Positions 44,842-49,247 of a DNA stretch of 49,247 bases are shown here, one piece after another (position 1 is the first letter of the stretch; each line of letters starts with the position of its first letter). This DNA comes from Paracoccaceae bacterium. GTDB taxonomy: Bacteria > Pseudomonadota > Alphaproteobacteria > Rhodobacterales > Rhodobacteraceae. A model generated the notes under the pieces. That model was not told the DNA's origin. It searched no databases and worked only from the letters and a program-made list of their open reading frames with translations. The DNA lies in NCBI GenBank assembly GCA_020447005.1, contig JAGRDO010000081.1, forward strand, positions 1 through 49,247. Direction: 5' to 3'. Position numbers and translations under genes: made by a program.

Positions 44842-45461
44842 ATGGCCAGCAGCCGGCGAAACAGCGTTTCGAGAAACGCGTCCGCTTCGGCATAGGGATC
44901 ATGCCCCGGCCCAAGCACCGCGCGCACCTGCACGTCGAAATCGGCATAGTGCTGGGTCAGCGCCCATATCGAGAAAATGAGGTGATGCGGCGGCAGCGCG
45001 GCAATCCGCCCCTCCTCCATCCATCTCATAAGGACACGGGCCTTTCGGTCGACAAGGTCGCGCAGCACCGTCGCAAGCACGCGTTCGATCCGGGACGCGC
45101 CCTGCAGGATTTCATTGGCGAAAAGCCGGCTTTCACGGGGGTAATCGCGGCTAAGCTCCAGCTTCCGATGAACATAGGCCAGAATCTCGCGCAAGGGATC
45201 ACCCTTCGGGTCGAGCTTTCTCAGGGGATCAAGCCAGATGTCGAGAAGCCCGGTCAGAAGCTGTTCGTGGATCGCCTCTTTCGAGGGAAAGTAGTAAAGC
45301 AGGTTGGGTTTCGACAGCCCGGCGACCTCGGCGATCTGGTCAAGGGTCGCGCCCCTGAAACCGTGCTGGGAAAAGACATCAAGCGCCGCGTCCAGAATGG
45401 CCTGCCGGTTGCGCCGCTGGATCCGGGTCTGAGGACGGTTGGCGGTGGGTTCCGGTTGCAC
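44838..45461 (-). CDS. TetR-family regulator, RutR-like (first)
   Basis: A 207-residue regulator close to RutR in pattern: HTH region NRQAILDAALDVFSQHGFRG and TLDQIAEVAGLSKPNLLYYF, then PSKEAIHEQLLTGLLDIWLD, SRDYPRESRLFANEILQGA and C-terminal HHLIFSIWALTQHYADFDVQ, nearly the E. coli RutR order. RutR senses uracil/thymine and controls pyrimidine use. The perfect palindrome TTTGACCGGAAGGTCAAA (45505-45522) lies 43 bases before the start and matches the RutR box, indicating autoregulation. The rut oxygenase genes are not present. Confidence 0.85.
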   Translation of the reverse strand: MQPEPTANRPQTRIQRRNRQAILDAALDVFSQHGFRGATLDQIAEVAGLSKPNLLYYFPSKEAIHEQLLTGLLDIWLDPLRKLDPKGDPLREILAYVHRKLELSRDYPRESRLFANEILQGASRIERVLATVLRDLVDRKARVLMRWMEEGRIAALPPHHLIFSIWALTQHYADFDVQVRAVLGPGHDPYAEADAFLETLFRRLLAI

Positions 45462-45504
45462 AAGAAGGCCCGTTCTGGAGAGGTTGCCGTTTAGCTATCG
45501 CGAC

Positions 45505-45522
45505 TTTGACCGGAAGGTCAAA
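45505..45522. promoter_or_regulatory. RutR-type operator before the first TetR gene
   Basis: An 18-bp perfect palindrome, TTTGACC-GGAA-GGTCAAA. E. coli RutR recognises TTGACCANNTGGTCAA; the half-sites and spacing agree except at the inner A/T. Location suits autorepression of the gene at 44838-45461. Confidence 0.65.
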
Positions 45523-45561
45523 CGCCAACTCGACGCAGGGGGCGCCGGCCCGGTCTGCGGC

Positions 45562-46458
45562 TCAATGCAGGCTGGGCAGAGGGCAGAGTTCGGGTTTCCT
45601 TTGCGGATCGGGCCGTCGTTTTATCGCGGAACGTGCTTTCGTCGAAGCCCGGCACATGAAATACCTACGGCGCCCGGTGCGGAAATCCTCATAGATCCAG
45701 CTGCCTTGCGTCCCTGCCCAAAGCGCAGCCAGCTTGCGTGTCCCAAGGGGAAAACGCTTGCCGATCTCGCGATGCCGCCGGTCACTGTCGCGGTCGAGGC
45801 CACGAACGATCCCGTCGGTGATATCGGCGAAGGTGATATCGCGAAACCCGGCCGCCCGAAGTTCCGTTTCGGTCTTTTGCAGTTCGGTGTCCGGAGGGCT
45901 TCCTGCGGCGGTGAAATCGGCATGAAGGAACGTGCCGCCGGGCTTCAGCACCCGCGCGACATTGGCAAAAAACGCGGGGCGGTCGGGATAGCAATGGGCG
46001 CTTTCGACATTCAGGACCGCGTCGAACTCGGCCGCGGCGAAGGGCAGGGCGGTTGCGTCACCGTGCAGGAATGTCAGCCCCTTGGTATCGCGGTAAAGCC
46101 GGTTGCAGAACCTGACCGCCTGCACGGCCAGATCCAGACCGATCGATATTTCCGGTCCGTGATGCCGGTGGACGAAGCGCAATCCGCCGCCCCGTCCCGA
46201 TCCGACATCGAGGATCCGCGCCCCGGAAAGGTCAGTCTGAGCGGCGACCGCGTGATAAAGCGACACGCAGTAGCGTTCCTGCGCGTCATCGGGGTCGAGT
46301 GGCGGCAAGCCGGCCGCATGGGGGCCGTCATAGCCATAGTTCATGAAGCGCAGGTGATGCGCGTTGCGAAACTGCCAACCGATGAGTTCATAAAGGAACC
46401 GGGCGCGGCTTCCGAAAAAATAGCGCTTGTCGCGCAGGTCTAGTCTTGACTGCCCCAC
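45562..46458 (-). CDS. Class I SAM-dependent methyltransferase
   Basis: A ~298-residue methyltransferase. The N-terminal RYFFGSRARFLYELIGWQF and MNYGYDGPHA, then SAM motif ARILDVGSGRGGGLRFVHRH, DATALPFAAAEFDAVLNVES, VARVLKPGGTFLHADF and RRYFMCRASTK at the C-terminus resemble the small-molecule/lipid (phthiotriolone-type and ubiquinone-type) methyltransferases. Substrate not predictable. The start is uncertain: GTG at 46458 is used; the frame is open to a GTG at 46581 that would overlap the regulator gene. The gene is downstream of the second TetR on the same strand. Confidence 0.75.
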   Translation of the reverse strand: MGQSRLDLRDKRYFFGSRARFLYELIGWQFRNAHHLRFMNYGYDGPHAAGLPPLDPDDAQERYCVSLYHAVAAQTDLSGARILDVGSGRGGGLRFVHRHHGPEISIGLDLAVQAVRFCNRLYRDTKGLTFLHGDATALPFAAAEFDAVLNVESAHCYPDRPAFFANVARVLKPGGTFLHADFTAAGSPPDTELQKTETELRAAGFRDITFADITDGIVRGLDRDSDRRHREIGKRFPLGTRKLAALWAGTQGSWIYEDFRTGRRRYFMCRASTKARSAIKRRPDPQRKPELCPLPSLH

Positions 46459-46570
46459 TGGTGCGCACTGTCCCTTGATATGTTCTTTTGGGAAACAGTC
46501 CGGTGCGGGGTTTGCCGCGTCAACCTGTCCTTTAGATGGTAGAAATCCCGCTTTTGCTTGCGAAAAGGGA

Positions 46571-47203
46571 TCAGGCGGCACCGATCCCGCGCAGGATGAT
46601 GGTCTTGACGCTGGCCTTGGCCGCGCGCCACTGGGTGTCGGACAGGGTGCGCCCGCCGTTCAGCGTTTCGATCTGGTGGCCGAAATCGGCATAGTGCTGT
46701 GTCGTTGCCCAGAGCATGTATAAAAGGTGCCGGGGATCGACGGGCGCCATCTTGCCTTCGTCGATCCATTTCTGAATGAGGGCCGCGCGCCCCGCTGTCC
46801 AGTCGCGCAGCGTCGTTTCCAGATAGTCCTGAATGACCGGGGCGCCATGCATCACCTCGCTGGCCCAGACCTTGGAGCCATCTGCATGGCGGCGCGAGAT
46901 TTCCATCTTGGCGTCGATATAGGCGCCGATCCCCTCGACCGGGCCGGGGGCCTTGTCGAAACTGTCCGCCGCATGCAGCCAGATCTCGAAAATCTGCTGA
47001 ACGACCTTGCGGTAAAGCTCTTCCTTGGTCGCGAAATAGTAATGCAGGTTGGCTTTCGGCAGCCCCGCCATGTCGGCGATCAACTGCATCGTCGCCCCGC
47101 CAAAGCCCGCCTCGGCAAAAACCTTTTCGGCCGCCGACAGGATGCGCGCCTCGTTCTCGCGCCGCGTGGCATCGCGTTTCGATATGCGTTCGGGGGCGGA
47201 CAT
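46571..47203 (-). CDS. TetR-family regulator, RutR-like (second), for the pyrimidine/hydantoin genes
   Basis: A 210-residue regulator with the same architecture as the first: RRENEARILSAAEKVFAEAG, TMQLIADMAGLPKANLHYYF, TKEELYRKVVQQIFEIWLHA, ISRRHADGSKVWASEVMHGA and C-terminal PRHLLYMLWATTQHYADFGH. It is divergent from the N-carbamoyl hydrolase gene and two TGACC-N4-GGTCA palindromes lie in the 124-base gap (47220-47235, 47254-47269). It probably represses that operon and itself, with a pyrimidine-derived ligand by analogy with RutR. Confidence 0.85.
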   Translation of the reverse strand: MSAPERISKRDATRRENEARILSAAEKVFAEAGFGGATMQLIADMAGLPKANLHYYFATKEELYRKVVQQIFEIWLHAADSFDKAPGPVEGIGAYIDAKMEISRRHADGSKVWASEVMHGAPVIQDYLETTLRDWTAGRAALIQKWIDEGKMAPVDPRHLLYMLWATTQHYADFGHQIETLNGGRTLSDTQWRAAKASVKTIILRGIGAA

Positions 47204-47219
47204 GTGCTCCAGTTTTTCG

Positions 47220-47269
47220 TTGACCGGTTGGTCAGGTTATGATGCTCTCAACCCTGACCATACGGTCAG
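47220..47269. promoter_or_regulatory. Two RutR-type operators between the second TetR gene and the hydrolase gene
   Basis: TTGACCGGTTGGTCAG (47220-47235) and the perfect palindrome CTGACCATACGGTCAG (47254-47269) share half-sites TGACC/GGTCA and 4-base spacers; their centres are 34 bases apart. Two sites in a divergent promoter fit two-dimer repression. Match to the site at 45505 suggests cross-talk between the two regulators. Confidence 0.65.
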
Positions 47270-47327
47270 AAAACGAGTCGCCGCAAGGGGCATCAAGACC
47301 CCGGATAAGCCCGACAGGAGGATGACG

Positions 47328-48578
47328 ATGCCCGCCCCCGGAGAGAATCTCAGGATCGACCCCGCGCGCCTTTGGGACAGCCTGATGGAGATGGCGAAGA
47401 TCGGCCCCGGCGTGGCGGGCGGCAACAACCGCCAGACCCTGACCGATGCCGATAGCGAGGGGCGGCACCTTTTCCAGAAATGGTGCAAGGCCGCCGGCAT
47501 GACGATGGGCGTCGACACGATGGGCAACATGTTCGCGACGCGCGCGGGCGAGGACCCGGATGCGCTGCCGGTCTATATGGGAAGCCACCTCGACACCCAG
47601 CCGACGGGCGGCAAATATGACGGCGTTCTGGGGGTTCTGGGCGCGCTGGAAGCCGTGCGCACGATGAACGACCTCGGCATCCGAACGAAACACCCGATCG
47701 TCGTGGTGAACTGGACGAATGAGGAGGGGACGCGCTTTGCCCCCGCCATGCTCGCCTCTGGCGTCTTTGCGGGCAAGCACACGCAGGACTTCGCCTATGA
47801 GCGTGAGGATCACGACGGCAAGACATTCGGCGATGAGCTGAAGCGCATCGGCTGGGTTGGTGACGAACAGGTCGGCGCGCGCAAGATGCACGCGCTGTTT
47901 GAACTCCACATCGAACAGGGCCCGATATTGGAGGCCGAGGGCAAGGATATCGGCGTCGTCACCCACGGGCAGGGTCTTCGCTGGATTGAATGCACCGTGA
48001 CGGGCAAGGAAAGCCATACCGGATCGACGCCGATGCATATGCGCAAGAACGCGGGCCGGGGTTTGGCGCTGGTCACCGAACTGGTGCATGAGATCGCGAT
48101 GAAGAACCAGCCGAACGCGGTCGGCGCCATCGGCCATATCGACGTCTATCCGAACTCGCGCAACATCATCCCGGGCCGCGTCGTCTTCACCGTCGACATG
48201 CGCACGCATATCCTGCCGAAGCTGAACGCGATGGTGGCCGAGTTCATGGAACGCGCGCCGAAGCTTTGCGAGGGGATCGGTGTCGAGTTTGATGCCAGGA
48301 TCGTCGGCCAGTTCGACCCGCCCGCCTTCAACGAGGGGTGCGTGAAGGCCGTGCGGTCGGCGGCCGAGCGGCTGGGCTACAGCCACATGGACATCGTGAG
48401 CGGAGCGGGCCACGACGCCTGCTGGATCAACGACGTGGCGCCCACCGCCATGATCATGTGCCCCTGCGTCGATGGGCTGAGCCACAACGAGGCCGAGGAG
48501 ATCAGCCCGGAATGGGCGGCGGCGGGGACGGATGTGCTGCTGCACGCCGTGCTGGAGACGGCGGAGGTCGTGGGGTGA
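47328..48578 (+). CDS. Zn-dependent N-carbamoyl-amino-acid / beta-ureidopropionate hydrolase
   Basis: A 416-residue M20/AmaB-family enzyme. Visible metal and substrate parts: YMGSHLDTQPTGGKYDGVLG (metal His87, Asp98), NWTNEEGTRFAPAML with catalytic Glu-Glu, LHIEQGPILEAEGKDIGVV, GKESHTGSTPMHMRKNAGRG, and C-terminal VSGAGHDACWINDVAPTAMI and DGLSHNEAEEISPEW. It removes the carbamoyl group from N-carbamoyl-beta-alanine or N-carbamoyl-amino acids, the last step of reductive pyrimidine or hydantoin breakdown. The next full gene in the pathway is the dihydropyrimidinase at 49046. AGGAGG is 6 bases before the ATG at 48328-type spacing, i.e. before 47328; an ATG at 47322 is less well placed. Confidence 0.9.
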   Translation: MPAPGENLRIDPARLWDSLMEMAKIGPGVAGGNNRQTLTDADSEGRHLFQKWCKAAGMTMGVDTMGNMFATRAGEDPDALPVYMGSHLDTQPTGGKYDGVLGVLGALEAVRTMNDLGIRTKHPIVVVNWTNEEGTRFAPAMLASGVFAGKHTQDFAYEREDHDGKTFGDELKRIGWVGDEQVGARKMHALFELHIEQGPILEAEGKDIGVVTHGQGLRWIECTVTGKESHTGSTPMHMRKNAGRGLALVTELVHEIAMKNQPNAVGAIGHIDVYPNSRNIIPGRVVFTVDMRTHILPKLNAMVAEFMERAPKLCEGIGVEFDARIVGQFDPPAFNEGCVKAVRSAAERLGYSHMDIVSGAGHDACWINDVAPTAMIMCPCVDGLSHNEAEEISPEWAAAGTDVLLHAVLETAEVVG

Positions 48579-48592
48579 GCGTTGGGTATCGC

Positions 48593-48668
48593 AACGCAGT
48601 CCCGGACTTGATCCGGGACCTCTCGGCCAGCCCGGGCAGAGGTCCCGGATCAAGTCCGGGACTGCGTT
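48593..48668. repeat. REPIN-like doublet: perfect 31-bp inverted repeat
   Basis: Left arm 48593-48623 and right arm 48638-48668 are exact reverse complements over 31 bases, with a 14-base loop. Each arm contains its own palindrome, TCCCGGA-TCAAG-TCCGGGA in the right arm. The doublet lies between the hydrolase stop and the GIY-YIG start (36 bases before its ATG). Confidence 0.9.
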
Positions 48669-48704
48669 CAGGAAGCGTTAACCTTTCCGCGCCACGACTG
48701 TCGC

Positions 48705-48995
48705 ATGGCGTTTTACACCTACATCATGAGTTGCGCGTCCAATACGGCGATCTACATCGGTGTGACGGGCGATCTTCTGAAACGGGTCGCCGAACACAAA
48801 TCCGGCTTCGGCAGCGAGCACACCTCGAAATTCCGAATCCGCAAGCTTGTTTACTTCGAGGTTCACGAAACCTTGCCGGATGCCATCGCGCGCGAGCGGA
48901 AATTGAAGCGTTGGCGCCGGGCGTGGAAAGACGAACTGATCCGGGAAACCAATCCGCACTGGTCCGACTTGACGATGGAGGTCTCGTTTCTCTGA
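48705..48995 (+). CDS. Small GIY-YIG nuclease domain protein
   Basis: A 96-residue stand-alone GIY-YIG domain of the YhbQ/COG2827 type. It begins MAFYTYIMSCASNTAIYIGV; the YIM/YIG core, Arg27 in LLKRVAEHKSG, LVYFEVHETLPDAIARERKL with Glu64, and the C-terminal NPHWSDL are the usual elements, and all appear intact. Such proteins can nick or cut DNA; their cellular role is poorly known. The gene interrupts the hydrolase-dihydropyrimidinase pair and is bounded by copies of one palindromic unit (48593-48668 and 48993-49023), the latter starting at its TGA stop. Confidence 0.9.
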   Translation: MAFYTYIMSCASNTAIYIGVTGDLLKRVAEHKSGFGSEHTSKFRIRKLVYFEVHETLPDAIARERKLKRWRRAWKDELIRETNPHWSDLTMEVSFL

Positions 48996-49023
48996 GGCCC
49001 CGGATCAAGTCCGGGGCTGCGTA
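48993..49023 (+). repeat. Third copy of the palindromic unit, at the GIY-YIG stop codon
   Basis: 27 of 31 bases match the right arm at 48638-48668, in the same orientation. Two of the four differences are the two halves of one stem pair (T-A to C-G), so the stem CCCCGGA/TCCGGGG is kept. It begins with the TGA stop of the nuclease gene. Confidence 0.85.
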
Positions 49024-49045
49024 GAGCCACAGGGAGACGACCACA

Positions 49046-49247
49046 ATGACCACAGTCATCAGGAACGGCACCATCGTCACCGCCGATCTGACCTATAAGG
49101 CGGATGTGCTGATCGAGGGCGGGAAGATCGCCCGGATCGGCGAAAACCTCAAGGGTGACAAGGAGTTGGACGCCACCGGCTGCTATGTCATGCCGGGCGG
49201 GATCGACCCGCACACCCATCTCGAAATGCCCTTCATGGGCACCTATT
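49046..49247 (+). CDS. hydA: Dihydropyrimidinase / D-hydantoinase, N-terminal part
   Basis: The 67 visible codons begin MTTVIRNGTIVTADLTYKAD and reach MPGGIDPHTHLEMPFMGTY, the HxH metal-binding motif of the amidohydrolase superfamily and the dihydropyrimidinase pattern. The enzyme opens dihydrouracil/dihydrothymine (or hydantoins) to the N-carbamoyl compound that the upstream hydrolase acts on. GGGAGA precedes the ATG. The gene is cut by the window edge. Confidence 0.92.
   Translation, partial: MTTVIRNGTIVTADLTYKADVLIEGGKIARIGENLKGDKELDATGCYVMPGGIDPHTHLEMPFMGTY

Overview
The window is 49 kb of high-GC chromosomal DNA from an alphaproteobacterium, most likely a member of the Rhodobacteraceae/Paracoccaceae. 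The evidence is the strong G/C bias at third codon positions, a ChpT phosphotransferase and a perfect CtrA-type box (44471-44486), OlsBA-type ornithine-lipid genes, a CP4-type EPSP synthase, an Obg-ProB-ProA order, and a family of short interspersed repeats at gene borders. No rRNA or tRNA gene, CRISPR array, prophage or classical IS was found. Both edge genes (purD and a dihydropyrimidinase) run off the window.

Layout. 1-5.1 kb: purD (partial) divergent from xseA, then a small secreted protein and an AlkB-type membrane hydroxylase, then a YhhN protein. 5.1-9.5 kb: ftsY, an EamA transporter, a YciB/IspZ septation protein and a DUF3422 protein. 9.5-22.1 kb: a polyamine uptake and catabolism region with three DadA/PuuB-like FAD oxidoreductases, a SpuC-like aminotransferase, a GntR/FCD regulator, a complete PotFGHI-type ABC transporter, an M20 amidohydrolase and a class I glutamine amidotransferase. 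22.2-29.3 kb: a small secreted protein, a DegP/Do protease, metY, a SIMPL-domain protein and a 941-residue protein that looks like a PilM/GspL-like head joined to a PilP/GspC-like tail. 29.5-37.6 kb: an Lrp/AsnC-like fragment, a KefB/C antiporter, rplU-rpmA, a GNAT acetyltransferase, obgE-proB-proA and a DksA-type zinc finger protein. 37.6-44.8 kb: chpT, a DUF3553 protein, olsB-olsA, two alpha/beta hydrolases, a membrane protein, aroA, trmB and a small lipoprotein behind the CtrA box. 44.8-49.2 kb: two RutR-like TetR regulators, a SAM methyltransferase, an N-carbamoyl-amino-acid/beta-ureidopropionate hydrolase and the start of a dihydropyrimidinase, i.e. a reductive pyrimidine or hydantoin degradation locus.

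Regulation can be read in places. The GntR gene lies between two target promoters that carry TTTGATCAAA palindromes. Both RutR-like genes have TTGACC-N4-GGTCAA-type palindromes in their upstream regions. A hairpin plus T-run separates potF from the rest of its transporter operon. rplU has a canonical promoter and a structured leader.

The most unusual structure is at 48593-49023. A small GIY-YIG nuclease gene is inserted between the hydrolase and dihydropyrimidinase genes. A perfect 31-bp inverted repeat (a REPIN-like doublet) lies on its 5' side, and a third copy of the same palindromic unit, carrying a compensatory base-pair change, begins exactly at its stop codon. This resembles the RAYT/REP arrangement but with a GIY-YIG enzyme instead of a tyrosine transposase.
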